From NCBI RefSeq assembly GCF_003664255.1, contig NZ_RCCV01000001.1:4526001-4590000 (forward strand): a stretch of 64,000 nucleotides of DNA, read 5' to 3'. The DNA comes from Micromonospora sp. M71_S20. Its GTDB lineage: Bacteria > Actinomycetota > Actinomycetes > Mycobacteriales > Micromonosporaceae. The notes under the pieces were generated by a model. That model did no database searches, had not been told where the DNA came from, and saw only the letters and a program-made list of their open reading frames with translations. Made by a program: the position numbers and the translations under genes. Below are positions 48,454 through 56,620 of the stretch, piece by piece (within the stretch, counting starts at the first letter, position 1; every line of letters starts with the position of its first letter).

Positions 48454-48744
48454 TCATCCGGCCGCGTCCGGAGCCCGCGCCGGCGGGTTTCGGACCCGCC
48501 CCGGGGGCCCGGCCGGTCCGCCGGCGGTGAGCGCGGCCCAGAGCAGCCGGCGCAGCAGGACGATCGACGCCGCCGCGGCCAGGGCCGTCCAACCCTGGCC
48601 GCCGGCCAAGCGCAGCAGCCCCGCGGCGGTCAGCAGATCCAGCAGCACCCGCATCGCGCACCGCCAGGAGCCCGTGCCGAGCAGCACCGACAGCCCGGCC
48701 AGTGCGGCGAGGGCGGTGATGGCGGTGACCAGGGCACGGATCAC
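48454..48744 (-). CDS. small membrane protein, unknown function
   Basis: 96 aa from a GTG at 48744 whose first bases overlap the stop of the DUF1622 gene (GTGA). Two or three hydrophobic helices (ALVTAITALAALAGLSVLL; LLDLLTAAGLLRLAG; WTALAAAASIVLLRRLLW) and a Pro/Arg-rich tail. I do not recognise the family. The tight overlap with DUF1622 suggests a two-gene unit. Confidence 0.7.
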   Translation of the reverse strand: MIRALVTAITALAALAGLSVLLGTGSWRCAMRVLLDLLTAAGLLRLAGGQGWTALAAAASIVLLRRLLWAALTAGGPAGPPGRVRNPPARAPDAAG

Positions 48745-49103
48745 CTGGCACGCTCCGACTCCCGGACCTGCTGCTGCTCCTGGCGGATCTCCCGACCCAG
48801 GAAGTAGTTCAGCGCGGTCCGGATCGCGGCGATGGCCGCCAGCTGGCCGATCTGGGCGAAGGTCGGCGAGACCGCCGTACGCAGGATGTCCGCCGCGAGC
48901 TGGAACTCCAGCCCGAGGGTGAGGAACCGCCCCAGGGAGAGCCGGATCGGCGTGAACACGGCGGCGCTGCGGTGCCGCAGTCCCTCGACCACGAACCGCA
49001 GCGCCGCCCACGCCGCCCCGACGAAGATCACCACCGCCCCGGCGACCTCCACCGCGGTGACCAGGGCCTGGTAGCCGTGGCGCAGGATCTCCTCGACGCC
49101 CAT
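48741..49103 (-). CDS. DUF1622 family membrane protein
   Basis: 120 aa, typical DUF1622 length. Three hydrophobic segments (VEVAGAVVIFVGAAWAAL; FLTLGLEFQLAADIL; IAAIRTALNYFL) and the conserved RLSLGRFLTLGLEFQLAADILRTAVSP region (in two parts), then a charged Gln/Arg/Glu tail. Function unknown. It is 38 bp downstream of the TMEM165-family gene's stop on the same strand, so it may belong to that riboswitch-led transcript. Confidence 0.85.
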   Translation of the reverse strand: MGVEEILRHGYQALVTAVEVAGAVVIFVGAAWAALRFVVEGLRHRSAAVFTPIRLSLGRFLTLGLEFQLAADILRTAVSPTFAQIGQLAAIAAIRTALNYFLGREIRQEQQQVRESERAR

Positions 49104-49141
49104 CCGCTGGCGTTACCCGGCCAGCCCGGCGGTAGTCGACG

Positions 49142-49729
49142 TCAGGTGAGCTGCGTGACGGCCTCCAGGATCAGCCAGAGCCCGCAGATCGCGAAGAGCA
49201 CCGCCGCGCCGTACTTGATCGTCTTCTCCGGCAGGCGCTTGCCGAGCATCCGGCCGACGAGGATGGCGAGCGCGTCCGCCGCCACCATGCCGATCGTCGA
49301 GCCGAGCCAGGTGCCGAACCAGCCGTACTGGGTGGCGAGGGTGATGGTGGCGAGCATGGTCTTGTCGCCCAGCTCGGCCAGGAAGAACGCGACCGACACC
49401 GCGACGATGGCGGACTTGCTGGTTTTCTCGGCCTTGCGCTTCTCCTCCTCGGTGAGGGTGTCACCGCGCAGGGTCCAGGCCCCGAAGCCGAGGAACGCCA
49501 CGCCCGCGACGAGCGAGATCCACTCCGTCGGCAGCGCGGCGCCGAGCCCGTAGCCGATCGCCACCGAGGCCAGGTGCACCACGGCGGTGGCGACGGTGAT
49601 CCCGATCAGGACCGGTACGGTTTTGAAGCGCGTGGCGAAGGTCAGGGCCATCAGCTGGGACTTGTCCCCCAGCTCCGCGACGAAGATGACGCCGAAGCTG
49701 ACCACCAGCGCGACGAGGAAACCTTCCAT
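49142..49729 (-). CDS. TMEM165/GDT1 (UPF0016) family cation exporter, probably Mn2+
   Basis: 195 aa from the ATG at 49729 with GGAAGG upstream. It is a six-helix protein with the two family signatures: AELGDKSQ in helix 1 and AELGDKT in helix 4, on inverted halves, joined by a charged cytoplasmic loop (TLTEEEKRKAEKTSKS). Members export Mn2+ or Ca2+ in exchange for protons. The yybP-ykoY element in its leader supports Mn2+ as substrate and Mn-induced expression. Confidence 0.93.
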   Translation of the reverse strand: MEGFLVALVVSFGVIFVAELGDKSQLMALTFATRFKTVPVLIGITVATAVVHLASVAIGYGLGAALPTEWISLVAGVAFLGFGAWTLRGDTLTEEEKRKAEKTSKSAIVAVSVAFFLAELGDKTMLATITLATQYGWFGTWLGSTIGMVAADALAILVGRMLGKRLPEKTIKYGAAVLFAICGLWLILEAVTQLT

Positions 49730-49773
49730 GACATCCTTCCGGATCAAGCCGGGAGGAGGTACGGGGGCGCCCT

Positions 49774-49799
49774 CGACCCGGCTGCAACAGCCTGGGTCG
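49774..49799 (-). terminator. expression-platform hairpin of the manganese riboswitch
   Basis: On the minus strand CGACCC-A-GGCTG-TTG-CAGCC-GGGTCG forms an 11-bp stem with one bulged A. Its 5' edge overlaps the 3' P1 arm (CCTTCG) of the riboswitch, so P1 formation and this hairpin compete, as expected for a switch. Confidence 0.65.
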
Positions 49800-49891
49800 A
49801 AGGTCTCGCCCGCCTCGGATGACGAGGCCGCGTGGCCGGATGCGGAACGCACCAGTGTGTCGACCACGACATTGGGGGCTACTCCCCTTCG
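49798..49891 (-). promoter_or_regulatory. yybP-ykoY (Mn2+) riboswitch upstream of the TMEM165-family gene
   Basis: Read on the minus strand, the leader has the class hallmarks: GGGGAGTAGC (starting at 49887) and GAGACC (49807-49802), closed by a P1 helix of CGAAGG (49891-49886) with CCTTCG (49803-49798). It ends 68 bp before the ATG. The element is known upstream of UPF0016/TMEM165, MntP and P-type ATPase genes and senses Mn2+. Internal stems were not traced in full. Confidence 0.8.
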
Positions 49892-49988
49892 CGCCGCCCA
49901 GCCTAGCCGATCACCGGTCGGGCCGGCCCCGGCGGGTGAAGATGCTCACCCCCGGGCGACCCGCCCCGGTCACCCGCGGCCCCACCGG

Positions 49989-50954
49989 TCACTCGGCGCG
50001 GGCCAGCGTGACGCCGAAGAGGCCGTCCGGATCGGTCCAGAAGGCGTGGGCGGCGAAGCGGGCCGAGCCCAGCTCGGCGGCGATCCCCTCGGGCCGGAAC
50101 TTCGCCGACACCTCCGTGCGCAGCTCCTCGCCCTCGGCGAAGTCGACAGTCAGGTCGAGCACCCGTACGCGCATCGGCCGCCGCGCCCGCAGGCGCATCT
50201 CGATCCACTCCCGCTGCGGATCCCAGAGCGCGACGTGGGCGAACCCCGCCGGATCGAAGTCGGCGCCCAGCTCCCGGTTGACCACCCGCAGCACGTTGCG
50301 GTTGAACTCGGCGGTGACCCCGGCCGCGTCGTCGTACGCCGGCACGACGATCGCCGGGTCCTTGACCAGGTCGGTGCCGATCAGCAGCCAGTCCCCCGGC
50401 TCCAGCGCGGCCCGCATCGCGGCGAGGAACCGCGCCCGCTCGGCCGGCAGGAGGTTGCCGATCGTGCCGCCGAGGAAGATCACCAGCCGGCGCCCGCCGG
50501 TCGGCAGGCGGTCCAGGTGGCGGGTGAAGTCCCCCACGATGCCGCGCACCCGCAGCCCGGGGTAGTCGGCGGCGATCTCGGCGGTGGACTGCCGCAGCGC
50601 GCTGACCGACACGTCCAGCGGCACGAACGTGCCGAGCCCGCCCCGGCGGGTGAACGCGTCCAGCAGCAGCCGGGTCTTCTCCGACGAACCCGAACCGAGC
50701 TCGATCAGCGTCTTCGCCCCGGTCAGCTCGGCGATCGTGGCCGCCCGCTCGACCAGCACCGCGCGCTCGGCCCGGGTCGGGTAGTACTCCGGCAGGCGGG
50801 TGATCTCCTCGAACAGCTCGCTGCCGCGGGCGTCGTAGAACCACTTGGGAGGCAGCCACTTCTCCTCGGCCGTCAGGCCGGTGCGGACGTCCTCCCGCAG
50901 GCTGCGGCCCAGGTCCTGCTCCTCCAGGTGGATCTCCAGCGGCTCCGCGCTCAT
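49989..50954 (-). CDS. egtD: L-histidine N-alpha-methyltransferase EgtD
   Basis: 321 aa from the ATG at 50954 with GAAGGGG upstream. EgtD (DUF2260) motifs: LPPKWFYDARGSELFEEITRLPEYYPTR (in two parts), SAM motif LIELGSGSSEKTRLLL, FLGGTIGNL and GTDLVKDP, and a C-terminal EVSAKF. It trimethylates histidine to hercynine, the first step of ergothioneine synthesis, in the cytosol. It follows egtC by 45 bp, the last gene of the egtABCD operon. Confidence 0.95.
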   Translation of the reverse strand: MSAEPLEIHLEEQDLGRSLREDVRTGLTAEEKWLPPKWFYDARGSELFEEITRLPEYYPTRAERAVLVERAATIAELTGAKTLIELGSGSSEKTRLLLDAFTRRGGLGTFVPLDVSVSALRQSTAEIAADYPGLRVRGIVGDFTRHLDRLPTGGRRLVIFLGGTIGNLLPAERARFLAAMRAALEPGDWLLIGTDLVKDPAIVVPAYDDAAGVTAEFNRNVLRVVNRELGADFDPAGFAHVALWDPQREWIEMRLRARRPMRVRVLDLTVDFAEGEELRTEVSAKFRPEGIAAELGSARFAAHAFWTDPDGLFGVTLARAE

Positions 50955-50999
50955 ATCGTCCCCTTCGTCGTCGGGTGGAACGTCCCTGTCGGCCGGCAG

Positions 51000-51746
51000 T
51001 CAGACCTCGGCGAGGGCGCGGACGCGTACCCCCGTGGCGGTGGCCTCCACCAGTTGCCCCTCCGGCACCGCCTGCCAGCCGGGGTCGTCGTCGTGCGGCT
51101 CGGACGCCAGCAGCACCGAGGCCGGCGTCGCGCGGATCGACAGCGCGTGCCCGGCCACGCTGGCCACCACGGTGCGCCCGTCGGTGAGCAGCAGGTTGAG
51201 CCGGGACCCGGGTGCGGCCCCGGCCGCCGCCGTCACGGTCTCGGCGATCGCGCGCGCCGGCTTCACCCCGGCCCGCAGCCGGTGCCGCACCAGCGCCCAC
51301 AGCAGCGCCGAGTCGGTGGCCGCGTCGAGGGTGAGCAGATCGCGTACGGGCAGGGTGGCGGCGAGCGGGACCATCGAGTCGGGCCAGCCCCGCACCACCC
51401 CGTTGTGGCTGAACAGCCACCGCCCCTCGGCGAACGGGGCGGCGGCCCCGTCGAGGACCGCCATGCCCACCGTGGCGGAGCGGACGGCGGCCAGCACCGC
51501 GCCGGCCGAGGTGACCTGCGCGAGCTGGGCGATGGTGGGGTCGCTCCAGATCGGCTGCGACCGCCGGTAGCGCACCGGCTCACCGTCGCCCGGGTACCAG
51601 CCGACGCCAAAGCCGTCGGCGTTGATCGTCCCGCCGCCGCGCATGTCGCGGGGCGCCCAGGACTGCCGCACGAGGGAGTACGGCGGGTCGAACAGCAGTT
51701 CCCGCAGGGTTACCGGCGGCCCCAGGTAGGCCAGGTGGCGGCACAT
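51000..51746 (-). CDS. egtC: ergothioneine amidohydrolase EgtC
   Basis: 248 aa. It starts MCRHLAYLG: the Cys2 nucleophile of class II glutamine amidotransferases fixes the ATG even though the Shine-Dalgarno is poor. WAPRDMRGGGTINADGFGVGW and FSHNGVVRGW complete the Ntn-hydrolase site. EgtC removes the gamma-glutamyl group from gamma-glutamyl-hercynylcysteine sulfoxide. It is separated from egtB by 145 bp with no other gene. Confidence 0.95.
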   Translation of the reverse strand: MCRHLAYLGPPVTLRELLFDPPYSLVRQSWAPRDMRGGGTINADGFGVGWYPGDGEPVRYRRSQPIWSDPTIAQLAQVTSAGAVLAAVRSATVGMAVLDGAAAPFAEGRWLFSHNGVVRGWPDSMVPLAATLPVRDLLTLDAATDSALLWALVRHRLRAGVKPARAIAETVTAAAGAAPGSRLNLLLTDGRTVVASVAGHALSIRATPASVLLASEPHDDDPGWQAVPEGQLVEATATGVRVRALAEV

Positions 51747-51891
51747 CAGGCGGCACCGCCCGGCCCGGCGACGCGGTGGCCCGGCTGCCGGCCCCCGGCG
51801 CCGCCCGGTCCCGGGTCGAGGCGGCCCCGGTGTGGGCCCCGATGGAGGGCACGCGGTCGGCGCGCGACCCGGCCGTCCGGCGGCCCCGTCC

Positions 51892-53229
51892 TCACGGCTG
51901 CGACTCCTCCGGCCGGGCGTCGCGCGCGCAGCGGAAGCCGCTGAAGATCTGCCGCCGGATCGGGAAGTCCCAGTTGCGGAAGGTGCCCCGGCAGGCGGCC
52001 CGGTCGGTGCCGAACGACCCGCCGCGCAGCACCCGGTGGTCGTCGCCGAAGAAGACCTCCGAGTATTCGCGGTAGGGGAACGCGGTGAAGCCGGGGTGCC
52101 CCCGGAACGGGGTGGAGGTCCACTCCCACACGTCGCCGATGAGCTGGTGCACGCCCAACGGCGAGGCGCCGGCCGGGTAGGCGCCCACCGGGGCGGGCCA
52201 CAGGTGCCGCTGGCCCAGGTTGGCGTGCTCGGCGGTGGGATCGTCGTCGCCCCAGGGGTAGCGACGGGAGCGGCCGGTGACCGGATCCCAGCGGGCCGCC
52301 TTCTCCCACTCCGCCTCCGTCGGCAGCCGCCTGCCCGCCCAGGCGGCGTACGCCTGCGCCTCGTGGTAGCAGACGTGCACCACCGGCTCGTCGTCGCGCA
52401 CCGGCGCCCACCTCCCGAACCGCCGGTAGGCCCAGCCGTCGCCGTCGCGTCGCCAGTGCATCGGCGCGACCAGCTCCGCCTCCCGACGGTGTCGCCAGCC
52501 GGCCGGGCTCCACCAGCGCGGGTCCTCGTAGCCGCCGTCGGCGATGAACTCGCGGTACCGCCCGTTGGTCACCGGCGCCGCGTCGATGGCGTACGCCGGC
52601 AGGTGGACCCGGTGGGCGGGGCGCTCGTTGTCCAGCGCCCACGGGTCGGTGTCGGTGCCCATGGTGAACTCGCCGGCCGGCACCAGCACCTCGGCGGCGA
52701 CCCGGGCCGTCGGTTCCGGCGGCGGCGGGGCGTGCAGCACCGCCGGGCCGGCACGCAGCTGGTGGGTGGCGAGCATCGTCTCGTCGTGCTGCTGCTCGTG
52801 CTGCACGATCATGCCGAAGGCGAAGCCGTCGACGACCAGCGGCCGGTCGGTGAACGCGACGCGGTCCAGCAGGTCGAGCACCTTGTCCCGGACGGTGAGC
52901 AGGTAGGCGCGGGCCTCCTGCGGGGGCAGCAGTGGCAGCGTCGGGCGGTCCCGGCGGGGCTGCTTGAACGCGTCGTACAGGTCGTCGATGTCCCGCCGGA
53001 CGGGTTCGCGCCCGCCCACGTCCCGGACCAACCAGAGTTCCTCCTGGTTGCCGACGTGGGCGAGGTCCCAGACCAGCGGGGACATCAGCGGCGAGTGCTG
53101 CCGCATCAGGTCGGCCTCGTCGACCGCCTCGGTCAGCAGGGCGGTGCGGGCGCGGGTGCGTTCCAGCTCCGCCGCGATCCGGCTGCGCAGCTGCTCCGGG
53201 CCCGTCCGGCGCGTGGTCGCTCCGGTCAC
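51892..53229 (-). CDS. egtB: hercynine oxygenase EgtB
   Basis: 445 aa from a GTG at 53229 that overlaps the egtA stop. An N-terminal DinB-like domain carries the iron ligands HEQQHDE in MIVQHEQQHDET and an upstream HVGNQEE. The C-terminal FGE-sulfatase domain (about 195-440) has EVLVPAGEFTMGTD, APVTNGRYREF, RLPTEAEWEKAA, GDVWEWTSTPF and VLRGGSFGTD. It joins gamma-glutamylcysteine to hercynine using O2. The presence of EgtA and EgtC indicates the gamma-Glu-Cys-dependent type. Confidence 0.96.
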   Translation of the reverse strand: MTGATTRRTGPEQLRSRIAAELERTRARTALLTEAVDEADLMRQHSPLMSPLVWDLAHVGNQEELWLVRDVGGREPVRRDIDDLYDAFKQPRRDRPTLPLLPPQEARAYLLTVRDKVLDLLDRVAFTDRPLVVDGFAFGMIVQHEQQHDETMLATHQLRAGPAVLHAPPPPEPTARVAAEVLVPAGEFTMGTDTDPWALDNERPAHRVHLPAYAIDAAPVTNGRYREFIADGGYEDPRWWSPAGWRHRREAELVAPMHWRRDGDGWAYRRFGRWAPVRDDEPVVHVCYHEAQAYAAWAGRRLPTEAEWEKAARWDPVTGRSRRYPWGDDDPTAEHANLGQRHLWPAPVGAYPAGASPLGVHQLIGDVWEWTSTPFRGHPGFTAFPYREYSEVFFGDDHRVLRGGSFGTDRAACRGTFRNWDFPIRRQIFSGFRCARDARPEESQP

Positions 53230-54458
53230 CGGTGACTCCTCCCCGCGGCGTCCCGTCGCCGCCGTACGCCTCGGTCGATGTCGTCGTGCAGGGCCGCCGG
53301 CAGGTCGAGCCGGGGCAGGGCCGCGAGGGCCAGGTCGAACAGGTCCGCCGCCGCGGCGGCCAGCGCCGGGTCGCGCAGGCCGTGGCGGGCGGCGGCGTGC
53401 CAGCGGTGCGCCACCGGCCCGGCGACGGCGCGGGTCGCGCGGACCGTGCCGGGGTCGGCGAGCAGAACGGCCAGCACCGCGAGCGGGAGCACCCAGCCCC
53501 GGCCGGGCTGCGTGTCGAGGTAGCGCAGCTCCAGGTAGCCACGGGGTCGCACCGGCGGAAAGAGGGTGCTCACGTGGTAGTCGAGGTCGTCGGTGGTGGG
53601 CGGCCGGGGCAGTGCCCCGTCGACCCAGTCGGCGAACGTGATCCCCGGCGGCGGCGTCCAGTCCGGGCCGTCGCCGCGCACGCAGAGCAGCGGCGCGGCG
53701 AGGACGTACCTGGTCCAGGCCGTGACCGGGTCTGCGTCGCTCTCCGGCGTCCACACCGGACGGGTGCGGGCCGGGTCGATGCCGTACCAGGCGGCCATCC
53801 GGGCGGACGCCCAGCCGGTGCTGCGCCCGGCGTGCCGGTCGGCGGTGGCGAACGCGGCCAGCAGGGGCGGCCCGAGCGCGTGCACCGCCGCCCAGCGCTC
53901 CGGCAGGTGCTCCGGCTCCCCGGCGTCCAGGCAGACCTGGAGACCGGCGGTGCTGTACATCATCGTCCGGCCGGCCGGGCCGCGCCGGTCGAAGACGTGG
54001 CGCATGGCGCGGTAGCGGGGGCCTTCGACCACCGGGCGGGGCGGCCGGTGCGGGTCTATGCCGCTGCGTCCGAGGACCAGCCCGGCGGCGTCGAGCAGGC
54101 CGCTCAACTCGGCGATGTCGCCGTCGGTGGCGTGGATGAGGGTGGCGAGCGAGGAGCGTGGCACGGTGGAGATCTCCAACTGCCCGCCGGGCTCCACGGT
54201 CACGGTGCCACCGTGCGGGAGCGGCTCGGCGGGACTCGCGCTGTCGAGGGTGCGGGGGCTGTGTCGCCCCAGGGCCGCCCGGAGCCGCTCGCCGTCGACC
54301 GGGCGGGCGGGGTCGGCGGCGTCGTGCACGGTCCATTCGAGTTCGACGCCGGTGCGGGTCGGCGGGCCGGTCTTGAAGCAGATGCGCGCGAGGTGGCCCT
54401 CGGCGGCGGCGGACTCCCGCAGGACGGTGGTCCGGTCGATCTCCGGCGACGTCACCAC
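53226..54458 (-). CDS. egtA: glutamate-cysteine ligase EgtA
   Basis: 410 aa; two consecutive GTG codons (54458, 54455) follow GAAGGGGG, and either could start. GCS2-type family: TGVELEWTV with the metal-binding Glu, EPGGQLEISTVP, MMYSTAGLQVCLDAG and late YLELRYLDTQPG. It makes gamma-glutamylcysteine from Glu, Cys and ATP for EgtB. First gene of the operon; its stop overlaps egtB. Confidence 0.94.
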   Translation of the reverse strand: MVTSPEIDRTTVLRESAAAEGHLARICFKTGPPTRTGVELEWTVHDAADPARPVDGERLRAALGRHSPRTLDSASPAEPLPHGGTVTVEPGGQLEISTVPRSSLATLIHATDGDIAELSGLLDAAGLVLGRSGIDPHRPPRPVVEGPRYRAMRHVFDRRGPAGRTMMYSTAGLQVCLDAGEPEHLPERWAAVHALGPPLLAAFATADRHAGRSTGWASARMAAWYGIDPARTRPVWTPESDADPVTAWTRYVLAAPLLCVRGDGPDWTPPPGITFADWVDGALPRPPTTDDLDYHVSTLFPPVRPRGYLELRYLDTQPGRGWVLPLAVLAVLLADPGTVRATRAVAGPVAHRWHAAARHGLRDPALAAAAADLFDLALAALPRLDLPAALHDDIDRGVRRRRDAAGRSHR

Positions 54459-54663
54459 GGCATGGGCCCCCTTCCCGGCCGGCTTCCGTTCCGTGTCACC
54501 GTAACGCCACCCACCGTCATCGGCGCGGGCGTCGGTGGCCCCACCCACTTCTGTCTAGCAGACGAATTCCGCGCGACAGGCCGGAACGTGCAGCGGAAAC
54601 GGGCGGCCCTCGCCCGTCGCGACGGGCGGGGAGAATCAGCGACCGGGACCGACCGCGAGGACG

Positions 54664-55425
54664 TCAGCCGGCCGGGGTCGGGGTCAGGGTCGGCCCCTTC
54701 CCCGGCTTGTCCGGCGACGCCTTCGCCGCCGCCTCGGGCACCAGTTCCCCGCAGAAGCCCTCGACCCGCTCCCGGCCGCCCGCCGCGGTCACCAGGTGGG
54801 CGAACGAGGGGCTGTCCAGCGCCTTCTCCCGCTGCGCCGGCTTCTTGGCCAGGTACGCCCGGCAGAGCCCGCGCAGTTGTTCGGTGCGCTGCTGCGGCGT
54901 CCCGGGCGCGTCGCCGGCCGTGCTGCCGGGAACGGGTGCGCCCGAGGTCGCGGCGGCGGAGGAGCGGGGCGGGGTCCCGGTGGGGCGGCCACCGGTGTCT
55001 CCGGTCGGCCCGCCCCGGTGCGGGTCCGTGGTGGCCGGTGCCGGTGCCGGGGCCGCCGGCGTCGGGGTGGCGGGGCGGGGCGGCGGGGGCGGGTCGTCGG
55101 CCCGGTCCAGCGTGACGGCCGCGAAGGCGGCGCCCGCGGTCGCGGTGACCGCGATCCCCGCGCCCCATGCCACGGCGCCGGCGGTGAACCGGCGTCGGCG
55201 TGGCGACGGGACGCCTCCGGCGGCGGGGCCGGCCGCACGGGCCGCCCGGAAGGCGGCCACGGCGTCCTCCTCCCCGGCCAACTCGCCGGGGCGGGCGGGG
55301 GCGGCGGCGGCGGAGAGCAGCCGGGCGAGCGGCTCGGACCCCTCGGTGTCCGGTGTACGGGCGGCGTCGAGGAGCCGGTCGGACGCGCCGCGGTCGGCGG
55401 GCCGCTCGGTCCGGCGGAAGAACAT
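54664..55425 (-). CDS. single-pass membrane protein, likely regulatory partner of the ECF sigma factor
   Basis: 253 aa from the ATG at 55425 with GAGGGG upstream; a GTG at 55440 is possible. Cytoplasmic N-terminus of about 75 residues, a basic RRRRF stop, one TM helix (VAWGAGIAVTATAGAAFAAV), then a Pro/Thr-rich linker and a small extracellular Cys-containing domain (LCRAYLAKKPAQREKALDSP...FCGEL). Placement 16 bp after the sigma gene and topology suit an anti-sigma factor, but the HxxxCxxC zinc motif is absent. Call by context. Confidence 0.65.
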   Translation of the reverse strand: MFFRRTERPADRGASDRLLDAARTPDTEGSEPLARLLSAAAAPARPGELAGEEDAVAAFRAARAAGPAAGGVPSPRRRRFTAGAVAWGAGIAVTATAGAAFAAVTLDRADDPPPPPRPATPTPAAPAPAPATTDPHRGGPTGDTGGRPTGTPPRSSAAATSGAPVPGSTAGDAPGTPQQRTEQLRGLCRAYLAKKPAQREKALDSPSFAHLVTAAGGRERVEGFCGELVPEAAAKASPDKPGKGPTLTPTPAG

Positions 55426-55441
55426 CCTGAGTCCCCTCACG

Positions 55442-56071
55442 TCAACCGTCCGCCGGCTCGGCGTGCGACGGCTGCCGCCGGCCGGTCCGCGGTCGGGGCG
55501 GCGCGGCGGCCTCGGGGGTGGCCGGTGACCGGCTCGGGTCGTAGCGTTCCATCAGGGCCGCGAGCCGGCGCAGCCCTCGATGGGCGGCGGTACGCACGGC
55601 ACCGGGCCGGCGGCCGAGCACCCGCCCGGCGGTCTCGGCGTCCAGCCCGACGACCGCGCGGAGCAGGACGGCCTCGGCCTCGCGGGGCGGCAGGGTGGCG
55701 ATCAGCGCGAGCGCCGCCTCGGTGCCGATCGTCTCGCCGGCGCGTTCGGCGGTGTCGGCGTCGCCGGCCAGCTCGGCGAGCGCCTGCACCGGCACGGGCA
55801 GCGAGGGGCGACGGCGTTGCCGGCGCAGGTGGTCCATGGCCCGGTTGCGGGCGATGGTGACGGTCCAGGCCCGGAACTCGCCACCGGTGAAGCTGGGCAG
55901 GTCGCGGGAGATCTGCAACCAGGTCTCGGAGGCGACGTCCTCGGCGTCCGCGCCGACCAGGGCGGTCAGGTACCGGAGCAGGCCGGGCTGGAGGCTGCGG
56001 TAGAGGAAGCGGAACGCGTCCTCGTCGCCGGCCTGGGCCGCCACGACGGCCTCGTTCAGCTCACCCGCCAT
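55442..56071 (-). CDS. ECF-family RNA polymerase sigma factor
   Basis: 209 aa from the ATG at 56071. Region 2: DEDAFRFLYRSLQPGLLRYL then DAEDVASETWLQISRDL and the -10-recognising RAWTVTIARNRAMDHLRRQ. Region 4: LPPREAEAVLLRAVVGLDAETAGRVLG (in two parts) with RPGAVRTAAHRGLRRL. There is a basic Pro-rich tail. It is transcribed with the following membrane protein. The 549-bp upstream gap includes an IR GGTCCGG-CAA-CCGGACC (56144-56160). Confidence 0.92.
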   Translation of the reverse strand: MAGELNEAVVAAQAGDEDAFRFLYRSLQPGLLRYLTALVGADAEDVASETWLQISRDLPSFTGGEFRAWTVTIARNRAMDHLRRQRRRPSLPVPVQALAELAGDADTAERAGETIGTEAALALIATLPPREAEAVLLRAVVGLDAETAGRVLGRRPGAVRTAAHRGLRRLAALMERYDPSRSPATPEAAAPPRPRTGRRQPSHAEPADG

Positions 56072-56620
56072 GGGCTCGCCGCTTCCGTCCCGTGGACACG
56101 CGCAGGCGGCGCACGCCGACCTGGGCGTGCGTGAGGCAAGCACGGTCCGGCAACCGGACCTGATCCCGCACCCTCAGCCCCCCGCTGACCTGATCACGCC
56201 CGGGACCGCGTCGCCCGGACGGTACGTCTGGACTCCTGCCGTGGCGGCACGGCAGGTGGCGCAGGTGCCGCGGCGACGCCGTGGGGCGGGCCCGAGTCGG
56301 GCTAACGCTAGGAGCGCCGGGTCGATCGGGCAAGCCCGCCCCGGTGGGCAGAAGAGTGAGAATTATCTAGCCGTTCGGACGGCCCGTCGCCGTAACGACG
56401 CGGAGGCCCGGGACGCTGCACCACCCTCGGTGGGCGCGGACGGCGGCGCATTCGGCCAGCCCACGGCGGACATGGGGGGAATGTCGTCACAGACGGTCCA
56501 CGGGCGCTCACAGCCTATCCGAGGCGGGTCCGGTCCCGCCGCCCCCGGCGTGCGGGCGGCACGGGTCGGGGCGACGGCACGCGGCGCGCCGATCCCCGCC
56601 GGTCTGGGTACGGTAATGCT
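56072..56620. other. 549-bp divergent intergenic region, no gene found
   Basis: Between the sigma gene and the kinase gene. Structures seen: palindrome GGTCCGG-CAA-CCGGACC (56144-56160), a TCAGC-C5-GCTGA hairpin in the cytosine run near 56177-56191, and a 9-bp stem CCTGCCGTG/CACGGCAGG (56235-56256). A short AT-rich patch (56357-56372) is the best place for a promoter. Open frames crossing it have no recognisable product. Confidence 0.5.
56609..56614 (+). promoter_or_regulatory. -10 hexamer TACGGT of a probable leaderless transcript
   Basis: TACGGT ends 6 bp before the kinase GTG at 56621. In actinobacteria TANNNT about 7 bp upstream of a start codon marks leaderless mRNAs, and no Shine-Dalgarno is present here. 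No -35 is evident. Confidence 0.5.

Noticed and set aside
49730..49867. A GTG start at 49867 extending the TMEM165-family protein
   Set aside because: The extension would be translated from the riboswitch and its hairpin; the ATG at 49729 has a good Shine-Dalgarno and matches the family N-terminus.
56170..56260. C-rich hairpins as a 6C RNA
   Set aside because: Only one stem has a cytosine loop (five to six C), whereas the 6C motif needs two C-rich hairpins; context also differs.
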